Source: Alphaproteobacteria bacterium UBA2784
GTDB taxonomy: Bacteria; Pseudomonadota; Alphaproteobacteria; Micropepsales; Micropepsaceae
Direction: 5' to 3'
Assembly: GCA_002352285.1 (NCBI GenBank)
Contig: DEIC01000042.1
Location: forward strand, 24,219-60,141
Length of the DNA: 35,923 bases
The translations under genes were made by a program, and so were the position numbers. Under the pieces are notes generated by a model. It was not told the origin of the DNA and did not search any database. It saw nothing but the letters and a program-made list of their open reading frames with translations. Below, in pieces: positions 22,710-30,920 of the stretch. Every line of letters begins with the position of its first letter. Positions within the stretch are counted from its first letter, which is position 1.

Positions 22710-25700
22710 TTGAAGATTACCCGCCTGCGCCTTTCGGGCTTCAAGTCCTTTGTTGAACCGACCGAACTCCATATCGAGCCGGGGCTGACGGGCATTGTCG
22801 GCCCCAATGGCTGCGGCAAGTCCAATCTTCTCGAAGCGCTGCGCTGGGCGATGGGCGAAAACAGCGCCAAGTCGATGCGCGGCGGCGCGATGGATGACGT
22901 CATCTTTGCGGGCTCCGGCAACCGGCCAGCCCGCAACATGGCCGAAGTCACCATCTTCATGGACAATACCGATCATTCAGCGCCCGCCGCCTTCAATGGC
23001 GACGAGGTTCTGGAGATCACGCGGCGCATCGAGCGCGAGGCGGGCAGCGCGTACCGCATCAATGGCGGTGAAGTGCGCCAGCGCGATGTGCAGCTTCTGT
23101 TTGCCGATGCTTCGACCGGCGCGCACTCGCCTGCACTCGTCAAGCAAGGCCAGATTGGCACGCTGATCAATGCCAAGCCGCTGGCGCGCCGCGCCATCCT
23201 TGAAGAGGCGGCCGGCATCAGCGGCCTTCATTCGCGCCGTCACGAGGCCGAGTTGCGCCTGCGGGCAGCGGAATCAAACCTGCAGCGCCTGACCGACATC
23301 ATTCAGGAAGTCGAAGGCCAGCTTGCCGCGCTCAAGCGCCAGGCACGGCAGGCGTCGCGCTATCGCAATCTGTCGGGCCATATCCGCCGGGCGGAGGCGA
23401 TTGCCTTCCATCTGCGCTGGGTATCGGCGGCCGAACAGGTCAGCGAAGCCGAGCGCCGTCTTGCCGAAGCCGAGGCGCGCGTGGCTGACGCCACAAGGGC
23501 TGCGGCGCAGTCCGCAACGTTGCAGGCCGAGGCTCAAACCGCCCTGCCCCCGCTTCGTCAGGCGGAGGCCGAGCGGGCAGCGGCGCTTCAGCGCTTCAAG
23601 GTGGAGCGCGACACGCTGGATGCCGAGGAGCGCCGGGCGCGCGAAGCGTCGGCACGGCTTGCGCGTGCGATTGACGAGTTTACGCGCGATCTTGCCGCCA
23701 GCACGGCACGCGCCGACGACGCGCGCGCGATGTGCGGCAGCCTTTCGGCTGAACTTTCGGCCATTGATGATGGCGCTGCGGCACGCGAGGCAGGACTTCA
23801 CGATGCGCGCGTGATTGCCGCTGATGCCGCCGACCAGCTGTCGCGCGCTGAGACCGCCTTTGAAGATGCGCGGGCACGCGCGGCCGATCATGCCGCGCGG
23901 CGCAATGCACTGGAAAATGCCAAGGCCCAGGCGCTGCCGCGTCTGGCGCGCCTCGTCGGCGAACTGGAAGCGCTTGCTGCCCAGCGCGTGAAGGCGGATG
24001 AAGATGCGCTGCATTCGCCCGACATCGCCGCCGCGATGCGCGATGCTGCTCTTGCGCGCGAGGCGGCCGAACAGGCCTTTGCCGCGCTCAATGGCGCTGA
24101 AAGCCTGCGGCAGGACAGGGCGCGCGCTGAAGCGCTGGCCCGCGATGGCCTTGCCAAGGCTGAGCGCGCGCATGAGCGTTTGCAGGCCGAAGCCGATGCG
24201 ATTGCCGATGTGCTGCGTTCGCCCAATGGCGATCTGTGGCCGCGCCTGATTGATGCTGTGAGTGCTGCGCCCGGATATGAGGCGGCGCTGGCGGCGGCCC
24301 TGGGCGATGAATTCGAAGCGCCGCTTGATGAGGCTGCGCCCAGCCACTGGCGCACACTGCCCGGGATTGAAAATCTTCCTGCGCTGCCTGAGGGCGCATC
24401 GCCCATCAGCGTGCATGTGACGGCACCGGCTGTACTCAATCGCCGCCTTGCAATGACGGGCGTTGTGGACGATGGCGACGGGGCGCGGCTGCAGGCGCTG
24501 CTTCAGCCGGGCCAGCTTCTGGTTTCGCGCTCGGGCGCGATGTGGCGCTGGGATGGCTATACCGTCATGCTGCATGCCGAAACGCAGGCGGCCCAGCGTC
24601 TGGCCCAGCGCAACCGTCTTGCGGCAATGGGTGAGACACTGGCCGCCCTTCAAGGCGATGCAGCGAACGCACGCCAGCTGTGGCAGGCCGCTCAAAGCGC
24701 GCTTGAAGAGGCACAGGATGCCGAGCGCACGGCGCGCGCAAACCAGCGCGAGGCGGATGCAGCTCTTGCCCGCGCGCTTGATGCCTGCGCGATTGCCGAG
24801 CGCGAGGCCGCACGCCATGCCGCCCAGCGCGCCGCTCTGGGCGAGGCTGCGCGCCGCCTTGAGGAGGCGGTGCTTGCCGCCAAGACCGACGTGGCCGAGG
24901 CCGAGGCGGGTCTTCAAACACTGGGTTCAGGCGATGATGTGCAAGCCGAAGCACTGGCCGCACGCGAACGTGTGGCCGAACTGCGTGTCGCCGCTGGCGA
25001 GGCGGAGGGCACACTTGCAGGGCTTGTGCGCGAGGCCCAAAGCCTGTCGCAGCGCCGCGCCACGCTGGAATCAGAAATCGCTGCCTGGTCACGTCGCCTT
25101 GAAACGGCAGAGGCCGAGGGCGCCGGGTTCGTGTCGCGCCGCGACGCAGCCCTTGCCGAAAAGGCGCAGCTTGATGAAGTGCCCGCCGCCATCGAGGTGA
25201 AGCGCGGGGCGCTTCTCTCGCTCATCAGCGAGGCAGAAACGCTGCGCAATGAGGCCGCTGACGCATTGCAGGTGGCCGAGACGCGTCTTGCTGATGCCGA
25301 CCGCGCGGTCAAGGCGGCAGACGCCGCCGCGTCGGAAGCGCGCGAGGAGCGCGCGCGGGCGGGCGCTGTTCTGGATGCGGCGCGCGAAAAACTTTCGGAG
25401 ACGGCGCAGCGCATCCGCGAGGTGATGAGCCTGGAGCCGGGCGAGCTCCTCACCAGGAACGAGATCGACCCCGAGGACGGCCTGCCGACGCAGGATGAAA
25501 TCGATCACAAGGTCGAACGCCTGAAGCGTGAGCGCGAGCAGCTGGGCGGCGTCAATCTGCGCGCCGAAGAAGAAGCGGCTGAACACGAAGCGCGCCTGAC
25601 CGCGATGACGACCGAGAAGGCTGATCTTGAAGGCGCCATCGCCAAGCTGCGCGCCGGGATCGGCAGCCTGAACCGCGAGGGACGCGAGCGTCTTCTGGCC

Positions 25701-26168
25701 GCCTTTGAAGTGGTCAATGGCCATTTCAAGCGCCTCTTCACCACGCTCTTTGGCGGGGGCGAAGCCAACCTGACGCTGACCGAGAGCGATGATCCGCTGG
25801 AAGCAGGTCTTGAAATTTTCGCGCGCCCGCCCGGCAAACGCCTCACCACGCTTTCGCTGCTTTCGGGCGGCGAGCAGGCGCTGACGGCGCTCTCGCTCAT
25901 CTTTGCCATCTTCCTTTCCAACCCGGCGCCGATCTGCGTGCTGGACGAAGTTGATGCGCCGCTCGACGACGCCAATGTCGAACGCTTCTGCAACCTGATG
26001 GACGAGATGACGCGTCAGACTGAAACGCGTTTCCTTGTCATCACGCACCATGCGCTGACCATGGCGCGCATGCACCGCCTGTTCGGAGTCACGATGCAGG
26101 AGCGCGGGGTCAGCCAGCTGGTTTCGGTTGATCTTGAAGCCGCCGAGCGCGTGCTGGCTGCGGAGTAG
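22710..26168 (+). CDS. smc: Chromosome partition protein SMC
   Basis: The structural-maintenance-of-chromosomes ATPase (1152 residues) that, with ScpA/ScpB, compacts and separates sister chromosomes. Walker A is GPNGCGKSN (31-39), the ABC signature LSGGEQ is at 1051-1056, and Walker B with the catalytic glutamate is CVLDEVDAPLDD (1076-1087); the D-loop and H-motif (VITHH) follow. Two Ala/Glu/Arg-rich coiled coils (about 165-495 and 630-1000) flank a hinge at about 500-630, with PNGDLWPRLIDAV and GYEAALAAALGDEFEA near its start. Start is TTG 22710, eight bases after AAGGAG. scpA/scpB are not adjacent. Long open frames on the opposite strand are shadows of the alanine/arginine-rich coil. Confidence 0.97.
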   Translation: MKITRLRLSGFKSFVEPTELHIEPGLTGIVGPNGCGKSNLLEALRWAMGENSAKSMRGGAMDDVIFAGSGNRPARNMAEVTIFMDNTDHSAPAAFNGDEVLEITRRIEREAGSAYRINGGEVRQRDVQLLFADASTGAHSPALVKQGQIGTLINAKPLARRAILEEAAGISGLHSRRHEAELRLRAAESNLQRLTDIIQEVEGQLAALKRQARQASRYRNLSGHIRRAEAIAFHLRWVSAAEQVSEAERRLAEAEARVADATRAAAQSATLQAEAQTALPPLRQAEAERAAALQRFKVERDTLDAEERRAREASARLARAIDEFTRDLAASTARADDARAMCGSLSAELSAIDDGAAAREAGLHDARVIAADAADQLSRAETAFEDARARAADHAARRNALENAKAQALPRLARLVGELEALAAQRVKADEDALHSPDIAAAMRDAALAREAAEQAFAALNGAESLRQDRARAEALARDGLAKAERAHERLQAEADAIADVLRSPNGDLWPRLIDAVSAAPGYEAALAAALGDEFEAPLDEAAPSHWRTLPGIENLPALPEGASPISVHVTAPAVLNRRLAMTGVVDDGDGARLQALLQPGQLLVSRSGAMWRWDGYTVMLHAETQAAQRLAQRNRLAAMGETLAALQGDAANARQLWQAAQSALEEAQDAERTARANQREADAALARALDACAIAEREAARHAAQRAALGEAARRLEEAVLAAKTDVAEAEAGLQTLGSGDDVQAEALAARERVAELRVAAGEAEGTLAGLVREAQSLSQRRATLESEIAAWSRRLETAEAEGAGFVSRRDAALAEKAQLDEVPAAIEVKRGALLSLISEAETLRNEAADALQVAETRLADADRAVKAADAAASEAREERARAGAVLDAAREKLSETAQRIREVMSLEPGELLTRNEIDPEDGLPTQDEIDHKVERLKREREQLGGVNLRAEEEAAEHEARLTAMTTEKADLEGAIAKLRAGIGSLNREGRERLLAAFEVVNGHFKRLFTTLFGGGEANLTLTESDDPLEAGLEIFARPPGKRLTTLSLLSGGEQALTALSLIFAIFLSNPAPICVLDEVDAPLDDANVERFCNLMDEMTRQTETRFLVITHHALTMARMHRLFGVTMQERGVSQLVSVDLEAAERVLAAE

Positions 26169-26173
26169 GTTTC

Positions 26174-26890
26174 ATGGCGCCGCGCAGAACATCAAAAAGT
26201 TCGCGCGGGGCACGCCGGAATGCGCCATCTGTTCGCAAGGTGAAACGTGCGGTGCGCAAGTCAGCGCGCCCGCTGTCATCGGGCGATGTCGCCCGCGCGG
26301 TTGCGGCGCGCGAGAAGCTGGTTGATGCCGCGGGCAAACTTCTGGCGGAAGCCGGCTTTCGCGCCATCAATATGCCGCGCGCGGCCAAACGCGCCGGCGT
26401 GCCGCTGGCGGTGGCGCGAAAGCTCTTTCGCACGTCGCTGCATCTGGTGGCCGCCACGCTGGAGCAGCAGCTTGAAGAAGACCTTGATGCAACTGAAGGC
26501 GAACTCCTGAACGCCCTGCAGTCGCGCAATGATCCCTCGCTTGCGATCCGCAACATGCTTTCCGCCCAGTTGCGCCGCCATGCAGCGGGGGGATGGTGGC
26601 GGCTTTACCTCGACATGGATCTTCTGGCGACCAGCGATGACAGCCGGGACATTCTGCGCCAGCTGCAGGCGCGGCTGCAGGAGCGGGCGCTCACCTTCAT
26701 CACCGCACTTCAGGGGCGCGGCCTTCTGCATGATGGCCACGACGCGCAGGCGATCTGGTTCCTGTGGTCGGCGCTTCTGGACGGCGCCGTCTTGCGCGCG
26801 CGGGTGTCTTCCCAGCACACGGATATCGAGACGCTGGCGGCGATGCTGGCGCCGGTTCTGGCCGAGGGGCTGCGTTCGCCCAAGGCGTGA
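26174..26890 (+). CDS. TetR-like protein with a basic N-terminal extension
   Basis: A 238-residue TetR/AcrR-type protein. The HTH region is at about 46-95 (AREKLVDAAGKLLAEAGFRAINMPRAAKRAGVPLAVARKLF), but the usual Y-x-x-F motif after the recognition helix is replaced by LFRTSLHLV. The ligand-binding half (100-238) is all-helical. The first 32 residues contain 13 arginines and lysines (RRTSKSSRGARRN, RKVKRAVRKSAR), unusual for TetR. It begins five bases after smc, so the two are probably co-transcribed. A repressor of unknown target is the default call; DNA or nucleoid binding beside SMC is speculation. Confidence 0.72.
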   Translation: MAPRRTSKSSRGARRNAPSVRKVKRAVRKSARPLSSGDVARAVAAREKLVDAAGKLLAEAGFRAINMPRAAKRAGVPLAVARKLFRTSLHLVAATLEQQLEEDLDATEGELLNALQSRNDPSLAIRNMLSAQLRRHAAGGWWRLYLDMDLLATSDDSRDILRQLQARLQERALTFITALQGRGLLHDGHDAQAIWFLWSALLDGAVLRARVSSQHTDIETLAAMLAPVLAEGLRSPKA

Positions 26891-27147
26891 AGCTGTGCAT
26901 GCTTGCGGGCGACTCGCGCGCCCAAGTCACATGATTTCGCAATTGCAGCAATTTCTTTCCCGACGCTCGTTCTGGCGCGCATTTTTCCCTTTTATTTCAT
27001 TGTGTTACACCATTATTGCGGCTGCTTGACATTGCCAGACCCCCTCCCTATGGTCCGCGCGCTTTCGCTTCAGGGGGCTTCCCGGCGGCACTGGTCAACC
27101 CCGGAAAACGGGCGTGTCTGGCGGCTGCAAAAGGGCAATCCAGCGTG
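26891..27147. other. Intergenic region upstream of the atp operon
   Basis: 257 bp between the TetR-like gene and atpI. The left part is AT-richer (about 26970-27020) than the surroundings, followed by the candidate promoter at 27026-27054. The remaining 90 bp form the leader of atpI; an in-frame open stretch before 27148 has no sign of being coded. No RNA gene recognised. Confidence 0.6.
27026..27054 (+). promoter_or_regulatory. Candidate sigma-70 promoter of the atp (F0) operon
   Basis: TTGACA (27026-27031), a 17-bp spacer, then TATGGT (27049-27054): a consensus -35 and a 4/6 match at -10. It lies 93 bp before the atpI start, which is otherwise without a promoter. Confidence 0.6.
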
Positions 27148-27591
27148 GTGAGCGGTCCATCCGATCAGGGCAATGGCCAGGGGAATGATCCCCATGCGCC
27201 TCTTGACGCTTTGGGCAAGCGCATCGATGCGATGGAAAATCGCCCCAGCGTGGTCGCCCCCAAGGTGAAAGCCCGTTCCGCGGAAGACAGTTCCGCTTTC
27301 GGCCGGGCGTTCAAGCTGTCCACCGAGTTTGTGGCAGCCGTCGCAATCGGCGGAGGCATGGGATATCTGGGCGACCGCGTGTTCGGTTCGGGGCCGGTTC
27401 TCTTTCTCGTGTTCTTTGTGCTGGGTGTTGGGGCGGGTTTCCTCAATGTCTGGCGGGCAGCGCAGCTGATCAACGCGCGCGCCGCTGAACTCGCGAAAGA
27501 AGCAAGCGCCGATCAAGGCCTTGATTTCACCTGCGATGACGATGACGGCGATGATGATGGCAGGCCAAAGGGCCGTGCCGGACGCCCCTGA
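27148..27591 (+). CDS. atpI: ATP synthase protein I, AtpI
   Basis: AtpI is a small membrane protein that assists assembly of the c-ring. The 147-residue product has two membrane helices in the core (KLSTEFVAAVAIGGGMGYLGD and LFLVFFVLGVGAGFLNVWRAA), the arrangement of alphaproteobacterial AtpI. A 45-residue polar N-terminus (NGQGNDPHAPLDALGKRI) and an unusual acidic C-terminus follow (CDDDDGDDDG, then GRPKGRAGRP). Start: GTG 27148; a GTG one codon earlier is possible; upstream frame to 27016 overlaps the promoter. First gene of the F0 operon; atpB begins 17 bp after its stop. Confidence 0.88.
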   Translation: MSGPSDQGNGQGNDPHAPLDALGKRIDAMENRPSVVAPKVKARSAEDSSAFGRAFKLSTEFVAAVAIGGGMGYLGDRVFGSGPVLFLVFFVLGVGAGFLNVWRAAQLINARAAELAKEASADQGLDFTCDDDDGDDDGRPKGRAGRP

Positions 27592-27608
27592 CAAGCGTGA
27601 GGACTTCG

Positions 27609-28376
27609 GTGTTTCAACAGATCGCCAATGACCCGCTGCACCAGTTCCAGGTGAACACGATCCTGCCACTCAAGCTTGGCAGCTGGGACATTTCCTTCAC
27701 CAACGCCTCGCTGTGGATGGTCATTGCCGTTCTGGGCGTCTCCCTTTTCCTGACGCTGGGCATCCAGCGCCGGGCGCTGGTGCCGCGCCGCTGGCAGCTG
27801 ATGGTTGAAATGGCCTACGAGTTTGTCGCCAACACGGTGCGCTCGAATGCCGGTGAAGAGGGCATGCGCTTCTTCCCGCTGGTCTTCACGCTCTTCATGT
27901 TCGTGCTGTTCTGCAACCTGTTCGGCATGATCCCCTATTCGTTCACGGTAACGAGCCACATCATCGTGACATTCGCGATGGCGATGTTCGTGTTCCTGAC
28001 CGTGATCCTGGTTGGCCTGATGCGCCATGGCCTGCGCTTCTTCAAGCTGTTCGTGCCGTCGGGCGTGCCGTCGTGGATCCTGCCGCTGATCGTGCCGATC
28101 GAGCTCATCTCGTTCCTGTCGCGGCCGGTCAGCCTTTCGGTGCGTCTCTTCGCCAACATGCTGGCGGGCCACACGATGCTGAAGGTCTTTGCCGGCTTCG
28201 TCGTTTCGATGATGGCGGCGGGCGGTGTTTTCTCGGTGATGTCGATCGGCCCGATGCTGGGCATCGTGTTCGTCACCGGTCTCGAATTCCTGGTCGCGTT
28301 CCTGCAAGCCTATGTGTTTGCGGTGCTGACCTGCATCTATCTCAACGACGCCATCCACCTTCACGAAGATCACTGA
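27609..28376 (+). CDS. atpB: F0 ATP synthase subunit a, AtpB
   Basis: Subunit a forms the two proton half-channels against the c-ring. The 255 residues have about five or six membrane helices. The essential arginine is R179 in PVSLSVRLFANMLAGH, and the last helix ends in AYVFAVLTCIYLNDAIHLH, the family signature. N-terminus DPLHQFQV is typical for alphaproteobacteria. GTG 27609 was chosen because GAGGA lies five bases upstream; a GTG at 27597 would add four residues. Followed by atpE after 69 bp. The operon order atpI-B-E-F'-F without F1 genes is the split arrangement known in alphaproteobacteria. Confidence 0.96.
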   Translation: MFQQIANDPLHQFQVNTILPLKLGSWDISFTNASLWMVIAVLGVSLFLTLGIQRRALVPRRWQLMVEMAYEFVANTVRSNAGEEGMRFFPLVFTLFMFVLFCNLFGMIPYSFTVTSHIIVTFAMAMFVFLTVILVGLMRHGLRFFKLFVPSGVPSWILPLIVPIELISFLSRPVSLSVRLFANMLAGHTMLKVFAGFVVSMMAAGGVFSVMSIGPMLGIVFVTGLEFLVAFLQAYVFAVLTCIYLNDAIHLHEDH

Positions 28377-28445
28377 AGACCGGGATCACTGACGATTTGG
28401 CGGCAGCCCCGCCAGACGAAACCGCAAACACCAAGGGAGCACATC

Positions 28446-28670
28446 ATGGAAGCGGAAGCAGCAAAGTTCATCGGCGCGGGTCTTGCCAGCCTCGCCCTTC
28501 TGGGCGCCGGCATCGGCATCGGCAACGTGTTCGGCAATTACCTGTCGGGCGCGCTGCGCAATCCGGGTGCGGCCGCCAGCCAGTCGGGCAACCTCCTGCT
28601 CGGCTTTGCGCTGTGCGAAGCCACGGGCCTGTTCGGCCTCGTGCTTGCCTTCGTCATCCTGTTCACCTGA
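28446..28670 (+). CDS. atpE: F0 ATP synthase subunit c, AtpE
   Basis: The 74-residue proteolipid of the rotating c-ring. Two hydrophobic helices are joined by the polar loop ALRNPGAAAS (36-45). The proton-carrying carboxylate is E58 in LCEATGLFGLV. The helix 1 glycine series GAGIGIGNVFG matches the family. Glutamate instead of aspartate at this position, and the RNPG loop, are usual for alphaproteobacteria. Start ATG 28446 with AAGGGAG seven bases upstream. The gene lies between atpB and atpF', with 69 bp on each side; the 69-bp gap after it has no strong hairpin. Confidence 0.97.
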   Translation: MEAEAAKFIGAGLASLALLGAGIGIGNVFGNYLSGALRNPGAAASQSGNLLLGFALCEATGLFGLVLAFVILFT

Positions 28671-28739
28671 TTTGACCCCGGCAGGCGGCGGGGCGCACAT
28701 TCGCGCGCCCTTACGCCTTCCGCATGACGGATCATCTCC

Positions 28740-29342
28740 ATGCGCGCGTTGATGAAGACGCTGGCTGCCTCGACTGCCGTTGCCGTTCTGTCGGCACTGC
28801 CCGCTTTTGCTGCGGGCGGTGAGGCAGCCCACGGCGGCGAGCACGCAAAGGGTGGCCTGCCGCAGATGAATGCGGAAACGTTTCCGAGCCAGATTTTCTG
28901 GCTGGTGGTGACGTTTGCCGTCCTCTACTTCGTCATCTCGCGCATCGCAGCGCCCCGCATCTCGACCGTGATCGAAGAGCGCCGCGACCGTGTGGCCGAC
29001 GATCTTGACCGCGCCGCCGAGTTCAAGGCGCAGGCCGAGGCGGCCATCAAGGCCTATGAGAAGGCGGTGGCAGATGCCCGCGCCAAGGCGCGCGCCGTCT
29101 CAGACGAAACGCGCCGCAAGGCCAAGGCAGAGGCCGACCGCCGCCGCGCCGACATGGACGCCAAGCTCGCCGATGAACTTGCGGCTGCCGAGGCGCGCAT
29201 TGCCTCGCGCAAGGCTGCCGTTCTTTCCGGCCTCAAGGCATTGGCAGCCGAAGCGGCAACAGCTGCGGTTGAGCGCCTGACGGCCATCAATGTGGCAGCA
29301 GGCGAAGCCGAAGCGGCAGTTGATGCCGCGCTGAAGCGCTGA
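28740..29342 (+). CDS. atpF': F0 ATP synthase subunit b' (peripheral stalk)
   Basis: The b' subunit, which pairs with b to make the heterodimeric peripheral stalk of photosynthetic and alphaproteobacterial enzymes. The 200 residues show an N-terminal stretch like a signal sequence (to PAFAAGG), then the membrane helix at about 51-69 (QIFWLVVTFAVLYFVISRI) and a long charged helical stalk (APRISTVIEERRDRVADDLDRA...). The His/Gly-rich HGGEHAKGGLP before the helix matches b' proteins rather than b. Whether the first 25 residues are cleaved is unknown. It is followed by atpF after 10 bp. Confidence 0.93.
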   Translation: MRALMKTLAASTAVAVLSALPAFAAGGEAAHGGEHAKGGLPQMNAETFPSQIFWLVVTFAVLYFVISRIAAPRISTVIEERRDRVADDLDRAAEFKAQAEAAIKAYEKAVADARAKARAVSDETRRKAKAEADRRRADMDAKLADELAAAEARIASRKAAVLSGLKALAAEAATAAVERLTAINVAAGEAEAAVDAALKR

Positions 29343-29352
29343 GGAGGCCCCC

Positions 29353-29847
29353 ATGAGCGCCCTTCTGTCCGACGCCACCTTCTTTGTTGCCATCGGCCTT
29401 GCCGTCTTTATCGGCATTCTTGTCTGGAAAAAGGTTCCGGGCATGATCGGCAAGATGCTCGACGAAAAGTCGGCAGCGATTGCCAAGGAACTGGACGACG
29501 CGCGCAAGCTGCGCGAGGACGCCGCTGCCCTCCTCTCCTCCTATCAGCGCAAGCAGCGTGATGCGGAGCGCGAGGCGGATGACATTCTGGCCGGCGCGCG
29601 CGCCGAGGCCGAGCGCATCCAGGCGGAAGCCCGCACGCAAACCGCGCAGGTGATCGAGCGCCGTACGAAGCTGGCCGAACAGAAGATCGCGCAGGCCGAG
29701 CTTTCGGCGCTGGCCGAAGTGAAGGCTGCTGCCGCTGACGCCGCAATTGCTGCGGCGCGTACGATCATCGAAAAGCGCATGGGCGAGGATGAAGCACGCG
29801 CCTATGCCAATGCCTCGCTCAACGAGCTGCGCAGCAAGCTGAATTGA
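29353..29847 (+). CDS. atpF: F0 ATP synthase subunit b, AtpF
   Basis: The 164-residue b subunit of the peripheral stalk. One N-terminal membrane helix (9-25, TFFVAIGLAVFIGILVW) is followed by a long alanine/arginine/glutamate-rich coiled coil (KKVPGMIGKMLDEKSAAIAKELDDARKLRED onward) that dimerises with b' and reaches subunit delta of F1. The KVPG and LDEKSAAI segments are typical. Start ATG 29353 with GAGGAGG upstream. Last gene of the F0 operon; structured repeat 5 begins seven bases after its stop and may end transcription. Confidence 0.95.
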   Translation: MSALLSDATFFVAIGLAVFIGILVWKKVPGMIGKMLDEKSAAIAKELDDARKLREDAAALLSSYQRKQRDAEREADDILAGARAEAERIQAEARTQTAQVIERRTKLAEQKIAQAELSALAEVKAAAADAAIAAARTIIEKRMGEDEARAYANASLNELRSKLN

Positions 29848-29853
29848 CGACTT

Positions 29854-29998
29854 CCCTCGCCCCGCGCCAGCGGGGAGAGGGTGGATCGCCCTTGCGATCC
29901 GGGTGAGGGGCAATCCTTCCTATTGCCGCTTCAACGCCCCCTCACGAAATTTGCGAAGGCAAATTTCTGCTCTCCCCCATTCAGCAGGGGGAGAGCGG
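29854..29998. repeat. Structured intergenic repeat 5 (class II, about 145 bp)
   Basis: Hairpins: CCCTCGCCCCGC with GCGGGGAGAGGG (imperfect), GGATCG-cccttg-CGATCC, GAAATTTGC-gaag-GCAAATTTC and GCTCTCCCCC-attcagca-GGGGGAGAGC, plus GGTGAGGGG/CCCCTCAC across the centre. It directly follows the atp operon and lies before the convergent secreted protein, so a bidirectional terminator role is likely. Confidence 0.85.
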
Positions 29999-30024
29999 AA
30001 AGGAACATCGTTCTGTGCCCGCCC

Positions 30025-30762
30025 TTAATCCCCCGCGACCAGAAACACGATCAGCCAGCCTGATTCCGTGCGCTCAAAGCCCAAACGGTAGCCGATGGTG
30101 CTGACCGTCCAGTCATCGCGGACATAGCCCACCACGCCAGTCGAATCAGCGACCTTGATCCAGACGAGGTCGCGGCCATCGACCCTTTCAAGGATCGTGG
30201 GATCGGGATTTTCCTCGTCATAGACCAGAGTCAGGACGTCATAGTCCAGCGGGCGGAGCGCGGGCGCGGTTGATGACGGTGCGCTCATCAGGCTCGCACC
30301 CTGCGCAATCACGACCATGTGGATGAAGGGATCAAGATCATCCGGCCAGATGGCATAGGGCCAGGGTGCTGCGGCCATGCCTGTGCCCGGCATTTCGGCA
30401 ACGCCGATGGAAAGAAGACGCTCCATCTCGGTCCAGACCTGCGAATTGGCGGCGTCCGGCCCGTTCAAGCCGTAGTTGGAGAGAAAGTTTTCCGGGCCGC
30501 CATCATCGCCAAACGAGCTTGTGACGCCGGGCGAGAGCATTTCTGTCAGCCCCTTCACATCGCGCGCGGCGATGATCGCCTTGAGCTTGTCGATGGCTTC
30601 CGCAAGCGTTGGCTCCAGCGGCGCCTCGGGCGGGGCAAGCCGCGTTGTCGTCATGCCCTGTGACGGCGGCTCGATCAGATCTGCGCGCGCTTCAGGGAGC
30701 GAAAACATCAGCGCGGCCCCAAGACTCACGGCAAGACACGCAGCAGCGATTGCGGATTTCAT
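30025..30762 (-). CDS. Secreted protein of unknown function with SH3-like C-terminus
   Basis: A 245-residue exported protein. Residues 1-27 are a signal peptide (MKSAIAAACLAVSLGAALMF, then PEARA) with likely cleavage before DLIEPP. A helical segment follows (LAEAIDKLKAIIAARDVKGLTEML), then a middle region with FGDDGGPENFLSNYG, and a C-terminal part (about 160-245) whose strands (LDYDVLTLVYDEEN, DLVWIKVADSTGVVGYVRDD) resemble a bacterial SH3-like domain. No enzyme motif. ATG 30762 was chosen for the signal peptide and GGAAAG upstream; the open frame to 30885 runs through the divergent promoter region of the P450 gene. Role unknown; cell envelope binding is a guess. Confidence 0.75.
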   Translation of the reverse strand: MKSAIAAACLAVSLGAALMFSLPEARADLIEPPSQGMTTTRLAPPEAPLEPTLAEAIDKLKAIIAARDVKGLTEMLSPGVTSSFGDDGGPENFLSNYGLNGPDAANSQVWTEMERLLSIGVAEMPGTGMAAAPWPYAIWPDDLDPFIHMVVIAQGASLMSAPSSTAPALRPLDYDVLTLVYDEENPDPTILERVDGRDLVWIKVADSTGVVGYVRDDWTVSTIGYRLGFERTESGWLIVFLVAGD

Positions 30763-30817
30763 GGTTTGCTTTCCACCGGCCTCAACCGGGATGAGCCCCG
30801 GCCCGCTAGGCTTGCGG

Positions 30818-30837
30818 TTGACGCCGGGCGCCGTCAA
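30818..30837. promoter_or_regulatory. Inverted repeat in the divergent promoter region (TTGACG arms)
   Basis: TTGACG and CGTCAA, spaced by eight bases that are themselves GC-symmetrical (CCGGGCGC), lie midway between the secreted protein and the P450 starts. Candidate operator or part of a promoter; no regulator gene adjoins. Confidence 0.4.
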
Positions 30838-30877
30838 GACGCTCCCGCCCATTGCCGGACCGGCGGAACTGGCGCAT

Positions 30878-30894
30878 TCTGACAAAATATCAGA
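30878..30894. promoter_or_regulatory. Inverted repeat 27 bp upstream of the P450 start
   Basis: TCTGA-CAAAATA-TCAGA, 17 bp, the only AT-rich patch in this GC-rich gap. Its position close before the P450 ATG (30921) fits an operator or a -10 region. Confidence 0.4.
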
Positions 30895-30920
30895 TTACCA
30901 ATCCTGCTCCCGAGGGCCGC

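Noticed and set aside
23274..24917. A 547-codon minus-strand open frame inside smc.
   Set aside because: It mirrors the alanine/arginine/glutamate coiled coil of SMC and has no recognisable domain or ribosome binding site.
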